Of a stretch of 8,724 nucleotides of DNA, positions 1-6,154 are shown piece by piece. The position numbers and the translations under genes were made by a program. Under the pieces are notes generated by a model, which was not told where the DNA came from, made no database searches, and saw nothing but the letters and a program-made list of their open reading frames with translations. The stretch comes from CAZCWX01 sp964502465. Lineage in GTDB: Bacteria > Desulfobacterota > Binatia > Bin18. How positions within the stretch are numbered: position 1 is the stretch's first letter; every line of letters begins with the position of its first letter. The stretch spans positions 1 through 8,724 of the forward strand of contig CAZCWX010000445.1 in the NCBI GenBank assembly GCA_964502465.1, in the 5' to 3' direction.

Positions 1-1
1 T

Positions 2-361
2 GTCTTCCTGGATGTGAATACTACTGGGGATGGTCTTGTGACATTGCTCGTGCTTCTCGGTATTATGATTCAGCGCCAAAAACCACTCTCCGAGTTAAGG
101 ACCGTTGTGCAGCGTTGCCCACAGGTCCTGATTAATGTGAAGGTCCGTGAACGTCGCGATCTGGCAACAGTCGAGCCGGTTGCAAAGGTCATTCAATACG
201 TAACGCAAACGCTTGGGGATGCTGGCCGACTGCTCGTTCGCTATTCGGGAACGGAGCCGGTTGTGCGCGTGATGGTTGAGGGGGAAGATGAGAGAGTTGT
301 GCGTGGTTATGGGGAAGAAGTCGCCAAGATGGTACGCGTGCACCTTGGCGTGAGCGACTGA
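2..361 (+). CDS. glmM: Phosphoglucosamine mutase, C-terminal part (5' end outside window)
   Basis: This is the last 119 codons of GlmM, which converts glucosamine-6-phosphate to glucosamine-1-phosphate on the way to UDP-GlcNAc for peptidoglycan and LPS. The frame is open from base 2, so the gene enters from upstream; the GTG at 14 is an internal valine, not a start. The stretch FLDVNTTGDG near the window edge and KPLSEL...PQVLINVKV are typical of the end of domain 3 and the linker to domain 4. The motif RYSGTEP (bases about 240-260) is the phosphate-binding loop of the C-terminal domain of alpha-D-phosphohexomutases; GlmM usually has RPSGTEP or RYSGTEP. The active-site serine and metal loop are upstream and cannot be checked. 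The stop is TGA 359-361. In many relatives acpS or pdxJ lies near glmM; neither is present between glmM and nnr here. Confidence 0.93.
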   Translation, partial: VFLDVNTTGDGLVTLLVLLGIMIQRQKPLSELRTVVQRCPQVLINVKVRERRDLATVEPVAKVIQYVTQTLGDAGRLLVRYSGTEPVVRVMVEGEDERVVRGYGEEVAKMVRVHLGVSD

Positions 362-387
362 TGAGAGTCTCCCTCGTTCGCATCCTT

Positions 388-408
388 TCCCTCTGACGAG
401 GAGAGGGA
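388..408 (+). promoter_or_regulatory. Ribosome-binding region of nnr inside a possible small hairpin
   Basis: A purine-rich run at 398-408 is the likely Shine-Dalgarno region for the ATG at 416. Bases 388-394 (TCCCTCT) are perfectly complementary to 402-408 (AGAGGGA), giving a 7-bp stem with a 7-nt loop that would cover part of that site. A second upstream copy of TCCCTC (370-375) could pair with the same bases, and CCTCGT (372-377) could pair with ACGAGG in the loop (396-401). The pairings are visible; a regulatory role is only a guess, since pyrimidine- and purine-rich tracts pair easily by chance. Confidence 0.35.
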
Positions 409-415
409 CAAGAGT

Positions 416-1999
416 ATGTACCTCGTGAGTGCGCAGGAAATGCGTGAGCTGGACCGGCTCACGATCGAGCGGTACGGCACGCCTGGCCATGTCCTTATGG
501 AACGGGCGGGGATTGGTGCGACTGAGGCTCTTCTCAACACTTTTCCATATGTCCAAACAGCAGCCGTGTTAGTTGTAGCGGGTAAAGGCAACAATGGTGG
601 GGATGGGTTTGTCATCGCTCGGTTACTTAAGAAAAAAGGCGTTACGTGCGAAGTCGTCCTCGCTGCAAAGAAGACTGAGGTCAGAGGCAATGCCCTGCGT
701 AACCTCACTGCTTTTGTGCGTCTGCGCGGACGGGTGACTGAAGTCACCGAGCCAAGCCAGCTCGACCTGGTACAGGAGAAGCTCACCCGATGCGGGCTTA
801 TCGTCGATGCACTCCTGGGGACGGGGCTTAATGCCCCTGTCCAAGGCCTGATGGCCGCCCTTATTGACCTGATCAATGCGAGTGGGGTGCCAGTGGTCGC
901 AGTCGATATACCGTCCGGCCTTGATACTGACCGGGGCGAGCCGCTTGGGACTGCTATTCAAGCAGACCTGACCGTGACCTTTGGCTACCCGAAACTGGGG
1001 CAGGTGACTGACGCTGGGGTGGAGTATGTTGGTGCTCTTGTCGTAGTGGATATCGGCATTGCCCCTGAGGCTATAGAGGTTGTGCACCCGAGAACAAAAT
1101 TGCTGACCAGAGAAGCCGTTGGTGCGCTGATACAGGCACGCCCACCCGCAGCTCACAAAGGAGATTTCGGCCATTTGCTGGTTTTGGCAGGAGCACGAGG
1201 CAAAAGTGGAGCGGCGTTGCTCTGTGGCGGAGCGAGTTTGCGAGTAGGAACCGGTTTGGTGACGCTCGCTGGGCCAAGTTCCCTCAACGCTGTATTTTCC
1301 TCGGTGCTTATCGAGGCGATGACGATTCCTATGCCTGAACGACCGGATGGGAGTTTTAGTCTTAACGAGGGAGCGGTCACACGGGCGTTGCAAGGAAAAA
1401 CCGCAGTTGCCTTTGGTCCAGGGGTTGGCGTTTCGAAAGACACGATCGGACTCACTCACTGCTTGCTTGCCAATGTGAAGCACCCTCTTGTCATCGATGC
1501 GGATGGCCTGAATTGTCTTGCGACAGATGTGGGTGTTCTGCATGATACGTTGAGCCCAGTGGTCCTGACCCCACATCCGGGTGAGATGGCGCGTCTCATT
1601 GAGAAGAATAGCGCGGAGGTCCAAGCCAATCGTCTCGCAGTCGCTCGCACGTTTGCGAAACAGTATCACTGTTATGTGATTCTCAAAGGTGCGCATTCAG
1701 TTATTGCTACTCCCGATGGTCAGGTGTGGATCAATCCGACCGGCAATCCGGGTATGGCAAGTGGGGGGATGGGGGATGTGCTCACTGGAATTGTAGCGGG
1801 GCTACTCGCACAAGGATATCCTCCACCAGAAGCGTGTCAAATCGGTGTATTTCTGCACGGTTATGCTGGTGACCTCGCAGCACAAGAAAAAGGGGAGGTT
1901 GGCATTCTTGCCCATGACCTTATCGAGCGGTTACCAAGTGGACTCCGCGCCTTACGCCAGGCTGCTCTGAAAGAAGCCGGGGCAGATAATGCTAGCTGA
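416..1999 (+). CDS. nnr: Bifunctional NAD(P)H-hydrate epimerase / ADP-dependent (S)-NAD(P)H-hydrate dehydratase
   Basis: This is a metabolite-repair enzyme of 527 aa. The N-terminal YjeF_N (NnrE) domain, about residues 1-220, interconverts R- and S-NAD(P)HX. The C-terminal ribokinase-like (NnrD) domain, about 235-515, dehydrates the S form back to NAD(P)H using ADP. Visible N-domain motifs are GKGNNGGDG (56-64), DALLGTG (131-137) and DIPSGLD (164-170). C-domain motifs are HKGDFG (247-252), GPG (334-336), DADGLN (361-366), TPHPGEMARL (385-394), KGAHSVI (424-430) and the family signature GNPGMASGGMGDVLTG (443-458). Both domains look intact and the length is that of the fused bacterial form. The ATG at 416 has a purine-rich ribosome-binding region at 398-408. 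The gene starts 54 nt after glmM and its end overlaps tsaE by 11 nt, which suggests translational coupling. The glmM - nnr - tsaE order is common in deltaproteobacterial genomes. Confidence 0.95.
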   Translation: MYLVSAQEMRELDRLTIERYGTPGHVLMERAGIGATEALLNTFPYVQTAAVLVVAGKGNNGGDGFVIARLLKKKGVTCEVVLAAKKTEVRGNALRNLTAFVRLRGRVTEVTEPSQLDLVQEKLTRCGLIVDALLGTGLNAPVQGLMAALIDLINASGVPVVAVDIPSGLDTDRGEPLGTAIQADLTVTFGYPKLGQVTDAGVEYVGALVVVDIGIAPEAIEVVHPRTKLLTREAVGALIQARPPAAHKGDFGHLLVLAGARGKSGAALLCGGASLRVGTGLVTLAGPSSLNAVFSSVLIEAMTIPMPERPDGSFSLNEGAVTRALQGKTAVAFGPGVGVSKDTIGLTHCLLANVKHPLVIDADGLNCLATDVGVLHDTLSPVVLTPHPGEMARLIEKNSAEVQANRLAVARTFAKQYHCYVILKGAHSVIATPDGQVWINPTGNPGMASGGMGDVLTGIVAGLLAQGYPPPEACQIGVFLHGYAGDLAAQEKGEVGILAHDLIERLPSGLRALRQAALKEAGADNAS

Positions 2000-2477
2000 C
2001 ATTCGCACAGCTTCCCCAACAGAAACGAAAACCTGGGGGAGGCAACTCGCACAATTGCTTTTCCCAGGGGCAGTGGTAGGCCTCGAAGGTGAACTGGGGG
2101 CAGGGAAAACGTGTTTTGTCAAAGGTCTTGCCGCTGGACTTGGGCTTGATGAGGAGGAAATCTCTAGTCCTACCTTTACTCTCATCGCAGAACACTATAG
2201 GGGAAGAGTTCCGCTCTATCATATTGATCTCTATCGCCTAGAAGGTGGAGGGGTTGAGGAGTTGGGCATAGATGAATACCTGTTTGGCCAGGGAGTTTCG
2301 GTCATCGAGTGGTTCCGCTTCTTGCCAGCTGGCACGATTGGTGAGCACTTGCTAATTTCCTTCTCCTTCTGTGGGGAGGAAGGGAGGCTCCTGACACTTG
2401 CAGCGCGGGGACAGCGATACGAGCAGATTGTGAACGCTCTCCTCAAGGAGAAATCGCTGGCAGACAATGAGGATTGA
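1989..2477 (+). CDS. tsaE: tRNA threonylcarbamoyladenosine biosynthesis ATPase TsaE
   Basis: TsaE is the small P-loop ATPase that works with TsaB and TsaD to make t6A at position 37 of ANN-decoding tRNAs in the cytoplasm. The 162-aa product has the usual family length. It shows the Walker A loop GELGAGKT (34-41), the switch-like SPTFTL (60-65), HIDLYRL (78-84) with the conserved Asp80, and VIEW (105-108) with the conserved Glu107-Trp108. After that Trp most relatives have a short acidic or proline-containing segment, while this protein reads FRFLP. The C-terminal third (about 115-162) is less conserved, as in the family. The ATG at 1989 lies inside the end of nnr and puts the P-loop at the usual distance from the N-terminus. 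No strong ribosome-binding site is obvious, so it is probably translated by coupling to nnr. tsaB and tsaD are not in the window. Confidence 0.94.
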   Translation: MLADIRTASPTETKTWGRQLAQLLFPGAVVGLEGELGAGKTCFVKGLAAGLGLDEEEISSPTFTLIAEHYRGRVPLYHIDLYRLEGGGVEELGIDEYLFGQGVSVIEWFRFLPAGTIGEHLLISFSFCGEEGRLLTLAARGQRYEQIVNALLKEKSLADNED

Positions 2478-2516
2478 TCAATAGCGAATCGGCGAAAAGG
2501 ATGAACAGTTCGTTGT

Positions 2517-3728
2517 ATGTTGGTTGTACAGAAGTATGGTGGTACCTCGGTTGGGTCGGTCGAGCGGATGAAAGAAGTTGCCAAACGAGTGGCGGCGACC
2601 CGAGACGCTGGGCACCAAGTGGCGGTCGTCGTCTCAGCTATGAGTGGCGAAACGAACCGACTGCTTACACTGGCCAAAGAAATCACAGCGCAACCTGATG
2701 AGCGAGAAAGCGATGTGCTTGTTTCTACCGGTGAACAGGTGTCGGTTGCGCTTTTAGCGATGGCACTCAAAGCGCTCGGCTATCCGGCCTTTTCACTCCT
2801 TGGTTATCAGGTGCAAATTGCGACAGATAGCGCGTTCGGACGTGCCCGGATCAAAAATATTAAGACCGATCGGCTCTTGTCCGCTTTGCGGAAAGGACAT
2901 ATCGTTGTGGTCGCTGGCTTTCAGGGGGTCGATGCCGAGGATAATGTCACCACGCTGGGCCGTGGTGGTTCTGATACGACTGCAGTCGCTCTGGCGGCAG
3001 CGGTCAAAGCCGATGTGTGCGAGATCTATACTGATGTGGATGGTGTGTACAGTGCGGACCCTCGTATTTGCCCGCATGCACGGAAACTCAAACGTGTCTC
3101 ATACGACGAGATGCTTGAATTGGCAAGTTTAGGGGCGAAGGTGTTACAGATCCGCTCTGTAGAATTCGCGAAGCGCTACCAGGTGCCCGTCCATGTACGG
3201 TCAAGTTTTTCCTCTGACGAAGGCACCTGGCTCGTGCGAGAGGACCCCAGTATGGAAGATGTGGTTGTCTCAGGTGTGACCTCAGATCTTGATCAAGCCA
3301 AAATTACCCTGCAACGAGTGCCAGACCGGCCAGGGCTTGCAGCCAAACTGTTTATGCCGATTGCGGACGATAACATTGTCGTCGATATGATTATCCAAAA
3401 CGCCAGCGCAGATGGCTCTACTGATCTGACCTTTACTGTACCCAAGGGTGATGCACAGAAAGCCCTTGCGCGCGTGCGAGCCATGATGCCCGAGATCGGG
3501 GCTGAAGGCGTGACCTTTGATACTGAGGTGGCGAAGGTATCTATAGTAGGGCTCGGCATGCGCAGCCATGCAGGGATTGCGGCGCGGATGTTTCAAACTC
3601 TGGCGAATGAGGACATCAATATCCAAATGATTTCGACCTCGGAAATCAAAATCTCAGTTGTTATTGACGCAAAATACACGGAATTGGCAGTACGCGTCCT
3701 TCACGACGCCTTCATTTCCTCAACGTAG
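2517..3728 (+). CDS. lysC: Aspartate kinase, lysine-sensitive type with two ACT domains
   Basis: Aspartokinase phosphorylates L-aspartate with ATP, the first step toward lysine/diaminopimelate, threonine and methionine. The product is 403 aa, the usual length of the monofunctional class. The amino-acid kinase domain (about 1-245) has KYGGTSVG (6-13), TGEQVS (71-76), the nucleotide-binding LGRGGSDTTA (147-156) and TDVDGVYSADPR (172-183). Two ACT domains follow (about 262-335 and 338-403), with RPGLAAKLF (271-279) and MISTSEIKIS (371-380), the latter a hallmark of the regulatory domain. Feedback control by lysine and/or threonine is expected from the family, but the effector cannot be read from sequence. 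The ATG at 2517 is the only sensible start: an in-frame TGA lies at 2502-2504 and the N-terminus matches the family. The nearest purine-rich site (AAAAGG, 2495-2500) is 16 nt away, so initiation may be weak. The gene lies 39 nt after tsaE and 10 nt before cimA. Confidence 0.96.
   Translation: MLVVQKYGGTSVGSVERMKEVAKRVAATRDAGHQVAVVVSAMSGETNRLLTLAKEITAQPDERESDVLVSTGEQVSVALLAMALKALGYPAFSLLGYQVQIATDSAFGRARIKNIKTDRLLSALRKGHIVVVAGFQGVDAEDNVTTLGRGGSDTTAVALAAAVKADVCEIYTDVDGVYSADPRICPHARKLKRVSYDEMLELASLGAKVLQIRSVEFAKRYQVPVHVRSSFSSDEGTWLVREDPSMEDVVVSGVTSDLDQAKITLQRVPDRPGLAAKLFMPIADDNIVVDMIIQNASADGSTDLTFTVPKGDAQKALARVRAMMPEIGAEGVTFDTEVAKVSIVGLGMRSHAGIAARMFQTLANEDINIQMISTSEIKISVVIDAKYTELAVRVLHDAFISST
3238..3254 (+). 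promoter_or_regulatory. Possible internal translation start for a short aspartokinase beta subunit
   Basis: In frame within lysC, GAGAGGA (3238-3244) stands 7 nt before the ATG at 3252-3254, codon 246. Starting here would yield a 158-aa polypeptide holding only the two ACT domains, beginning MEDVVVSGV. In Bacillus subtilis aspartokinase II and Corynebacterium glutamicum LysC, an in-frame internal start at the same domain boundary makes the beta subunit of an alpha2beta2 enzyme. The site here has a better-spaced ribosome-binding sequence than the gene's main start. The sequence match is direct; production of the short form is inference. Confidence 0.5.
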
Positions 3729-3738
3729 TGAGGTTGCG

Positions 3739-5361
3739 ATGAAACGGATTGCTCTTTACGATACCACCCTCCGGGATGGGTGCCAGTCTGAGGATGTCTC
3801 ATTTACCCTCGAGGATAAACTCCGAGTCGCTGAAAAACTCGACGACTTTGGCATCGTGTACATTGAGGGCGGATGGCCAGGTTCCAATCCCAGGGACGAA
3901 GAATTCTTTCGCGCAGTCAAAAAGCTGCATCTGCGTCACGCGCGCATTGCTGCCTTCGGATCAACACGCCGAGCTAATATTGCCGCTGCCGATGACCTGA
4001 ACATCCGGCTGCTGCTGAAGGCTGAAACCCCGGTCGTAACGATTGTCGGGAAAACCTGGGATCTCCACGTGCGTGATGACTTGCGCATCTCGAAAAAAGC
4101 AAATGTAGAAGTGATTGCGGACTCCATCGCGTATCTCAAAAAAAGGGTGGATGCAGTCTTCTTCGATGCTGAACATTTCTTCGACGGCTATCGTGCGAAT
4201 CCGCACTATGCCTTGGAGTGCCTGACTGCGGCTGCTCAAGCCGGAGCTGATGTGCTCGTGCTTTGTGATACTCGTGGCGGGAGCATGCCGCATGAGATTC
4301 TCGCGGCGACGCGTGTGGCTGCGCAGGCTGTGCCCGTTCCGCTTGGTATTCATTGTCATAACGATAGTGAATTGGCCGTGGCGAACTCGCTTGCTGGGAT
4401 TGAAGGTGGTGCAGTCCAGGTACAAGGCACAATTAACGGCTTTGGTGAGCGCTGTGGGAACGCCAACCTCTGTTCGGTCGTTCCCAATTTGCAACTCAAG
4501 CTGGGGCACCACTGTGTCAGTCCGACACAGCTCAAGATGCTTCCTGAGATATCGCGGCTCGTCTACGAGCTTGCCAATATCGAACCGAACAAGCGTCAAC
4601 CTTATGTTGGTGTGAGCGCGTTTGCCCATAAAGGGGGCTTACACGTCGCCGCGGTCCAGAAAAACAGCGAAACCTACGAGCATATCGATCCCGAAGTGAT
4701 TGGTAATCATCAACGAGTCCTCGTTTCTGATCTGTCTGGCCGGAGTAACGTCGTGTATAAGGCAAAGCAGTTTGGGCTCGATGTTGAGAGTGCAGACCCA
4801 GCGGTCAAGACGATCTTGGAAGAGGTCAAGCAACTGGAGCATATTGGATTCCAATATGAAGGAGCAGAAGCATCATTCGAACTGCTGATGCAAAAAGCAC
4901 TCAATGGGAGGGTCCGACATTTCCGCCTGATTGGTTTTCGCGTGATCGACGAAAAACGCAAAGAAGATGAACCGCCGCTATCTGAGGCAACGATCATGGT
5001 TGAAGGGCCAGATGGGACGATCGAACACACGGCGGCTCAGGGGAACGGTCCAGTCAACGCACTTGACCAGGCCTTACGCAAGGCGCTGACTAAATTTTAT
5101 CCGCAACTCGAGAAAATGGAACTGCTGGACTATAAGGTTCGAGTTCTCGGGGGTAAGGCAGGCACAGCGGCTACAGTGCGCGTGTTGATCGAATCTGGGG
5201 ATGAACAGGATCGATGGGGAACGGTAGGCGTCTCCCCCAATGTTATTGAGGCGAGTTGGCAGGCGTTGGTCGATAGTATCGAATACAAGCTGTACAAAGA
5301 TAAAAAGCGGTCAGCGGTCAGCAATCAGCGGTCAGCCAAGCGAGTAATGAGTAACGAGTAA
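3739..5361 (+). CDS. cimA: (R)-citramalate synthase
   Basis: CimA condenses pyruvate with acetyl-CoA to (R)-citramalate, the first step of the threonine-independent route to 2-oxobutanoate and isoleucine. The 540-aa protein has the HMGL-like TIM barrel (about 3-275) with DTTLRDG (8-14, metal ligand Asp9), HCHND (205-209, metal ligands His205 and His207), GFGERCGNANL (234-244) and HKGGLHV (297-303). The C-terminal LeuA-type allosteric dimer domain is at about 385-520. The overall pattern (YIEGGWPGSNP, 41-51) is that of the CimA/LeuA-like subfamily rather than 2-isopropylmalate synthase. Residues 177-185 read DTRGGSMPH, where relatives usually have DTNGG. The frame stays open upstream to 3658, but the ATG at 3739 is chosen because it has TGAGG 5 nt upstream, begins MKRIALYDTTLRDG as in the family, and starts 10 nt after lysC. 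The last 17 or so residues (KRSAVSNQRSAKRVMSNE) come from a heptamer repeat element and lie beyond the normal domain end. Confidence 0.95.
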   Translation: MKRIALYDTTLRDGCQSEDVSFTLEDKLRVAEKLDDFGIVYIEGGWPGSNPRDEEFFRAVKKLHLRHARIAAFGSTRRANIAAADDLNIRLLLKAETPVVTIVGKTWDLHVRDDLRISKKANVEVIADSIAYLKKRVDAVFFDAEHFFDGYRANPHYALECLTAAAQAGADVLVLCDTRGGSMPHEILAATRVAAQAVPVPLGIHCHNDSELAVANSLAGIEGGAVQVQGTINGFGERCGNANLCSVVPNLQLKLGHHCVSPTQLKMLPEISRLVYELANIEPNKRQPYVGVSAFAHKGGLHVAAVQKNSETYEHIDPEVIGNHQRVLVSDLSGRSNVVYKAKQFGLDVESADPAVKTILEEVKQLEHIGFQYEGAEASFELLMQKALNGRVRHFRLIGFRVIDEKRKEDEPPLSEATIMVEGPDGTIEHTAAQGNGPVNALDQALRKALTKFYPQLEKMELLDYKVRVLGGKAGTAATVRVLIESGDEQDRWGTVGVSPNVIEASWQALVDSIEYKLYKDKKRSAVSNQRSAKRVMSNE

Positions 5362-5410
5362 TGAGTGATGAGGCTGTTTTCCTGAAAGCTGAGCGCTGAT
5401 TGCTGACCGC
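5307..5410. repeat. Inverted-repeat element made of GCNNTCA heptamers
   Basis: The left arm (5307-5334) is four consecutive 7-bp units: GCGGTCA, GCGGTCA, GCAATCA, GCGGTCA. The right arm (5383-5410), read on the minus strand from 5410, is GCGGTCA, GCAATCA, GCGCTCA, GCTTTCA. Left 5314-5336 is complementary to right 5388-5410 at 22 of 23 positions, leaving a 51-nt loop. A second register pairs AAAGCGGTCAGC (5304-5315) with 5402-5413. The element carries no gene of its own. Its left arm and part of the spacer are translated as the end of CimA, and its right arm ends 6 nt before cysE. In RNA it would form a long stable stem between the two genes. It looks like a miniature non-autonomous or slippage-born repeat; its family is not identified here. 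Confidence 0.85.
5342..5372 (+). repeat. GAGTRAY heptamer tandem repeat in the spacer of the inverted repeat
   Basis: Four direct 7-bp units stand head to tail: GAGTAAT, GAGTAAC, GAGTAAT, GAGTGAT, followed by GAG. The period is the same as in the flanking arms but the unit sequence is different. The cimA stop codon TAA (5359-5361) falls in the third unit. Because 7 is not a multiple of 3, each unit is read in a different frame, giving the CimA tail VMSNE before the stop. Confidence 0.85.
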
Positions 5411-5416
5411 TTTCTT

Positions 5417-6154
5417 ATGTGGGCGCAAATTAAAGAAGATATCCAGGTAGTGTTCGAGCGCGACCCTGCAGTGCGCTCAACCTGGGAAGTCGTCTTTGCC
5501 TACCCAGGGTTCCACGCCGTGCTCTTTCATCGGCTTGCGCATTGGCTGTGGTGCCATCGCCTGACCACGTTCGCACGCATTGTCAGCCATCTCTCGCGTT
5601 TTCTTACTGGCATCGAAATCCATCCCGGCGCACAGATTGGCCGCCGGTTATTCATCGACCACGGGATGGGGGTCGTGATCGGTGAGACTGCTGAAATTGG
5701 CAACGACGTTACTTTCTATCAGGGCGTGTCTCTTGCTGGAACGAGTCGCGAGAAGGGTAAACGTCACCCTACGGTCGAAGATTGGGTGTTAATCGGCGCC
5801 AACGCGACGGTTTTAGGACCGATCACTGTCGGTCGGCACAGCCGCATCGGGGCTGGGTCAGTGGTCGTCAATACCGTCCCACCACATGCAACGGTGGTCG
5901 GCATCCCTGGGAAGATTGTCAAGGGTGGAGGACGTCATTCGGACTCTGGGAGACCGATCCTGGACCTTGATCATGCCAATCTTCCTGACCCGCTGTTTCG
6001 GGCGCTCTCGACCTTGCTCGAACATGTCGAAAAGCTCGAACATCAAGTAGAGGAACTTACCTCGCGCCAGGGGTCGCTCGAAGATCGTTTTGCTGAAGGC
6101 GACGAGGATCTCCAACGGGTACGATCCCTCCTCAAAAATGGTGGCGCGGCATAA
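5417..6154 (+). CDS. cysE: Serine O-acetyltransferase
   Basis: CysE acetylates L-serine with acetyl-CoA to O-acetylserine, the committed step of cysteine synthesis in the cytoplasm. The 245-aa protein belongs to the short, Bacillus-like class. A helical N-terminus (1-62, EDIQVVFERDPAVRS at 7-21) precedes a left-handed beta-helix of hexapeptide repeats (about 63-170). Active-site elements are IEIHPGAQIG (66-75, acid Glu67), DHGMGVVIGETAEIG (81-95, catalytic His82) and GKRHPTV (114-120, His117). The acetyl-CoA loop reads SLAGTS (105-110), where most relatives have TLGGTG. After the beta-helix there is a heptad-like, charged tail (about 194-240) that probably forms a coiled coil. The C-terminus (NGGAA) lacks the terminal Ile that long CysE proteins insert into cysteine synthase. 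ATG 5417 is the only start that keeps the conserved N-terminus, yet no Shine-Dalgarno sequence precedes it; the heptamer repeat arm ends at 5410. Confidence 0.94.
   Translation: MWAQIKEDIQVVFERDPAVRSTWEVVFAYPGFHAVLFHRLAHWLWCHRLTTFARIVSHLSRFLTGIEIHPGAQIGRRLFIDHGMGVVIGETAEIGNDVTFYQGVSLAGTSREKGKRHPTVEDWVLIGANATVLGPITVGRHSRIGAGSVVVNTVPPHATVVGIPGKIVKGGGRHSDSGRPILDLDHANLPDPLFRALSTLLEHVEKLEHQVEELTSRQGSLEDRFAEGDEDLQRVRSLLKNGGAA

Noticed and set aside
623..1696. Long minus-strand open frame (357 aa) opposite nnr
   Set aside because: It lies wholly antisense to a gene with a full set of family motifs, its translation shows no recognisable domain, and no ribosome-binding site supports it.
1989..1999. 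Frameshift or sequencing error at the nnr/tsaE overlap
   Set aside because: Both proteins are complete at the overlap, and an 11-bp overlap is ordinary for coupled genes.
2474..2698. Plus-strand 74-aa frame overlapping the tsaE end and the lysC start
   Set aside because: Most of it is lysC read in another frame, and the lysC frame has the conserved kinase motif.
3658..3738. N-terminal extension of cimA by 27 residues
   Set aside because: The extension overlaps the lysC ACT domain and matches no family N-terminus; the ATG at 3739 has its own ribosome-binding site.
3961..4629. Minus-strand open frame (222 aa) opposite cimA
   Set aside because: It is a shadow of the conserved cimA barrel with no domain-like features.
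5307..5416. CRISPR array or rho-independent terminator at the heptamer repeats
   Set aside because: The 7-bp units have no spacers, so it is not CRISPR. The stem has a 51-nt loop and is followed only by TTTCTT, so it is not a classical terminator, although some effect on transcription cannot be excluded.
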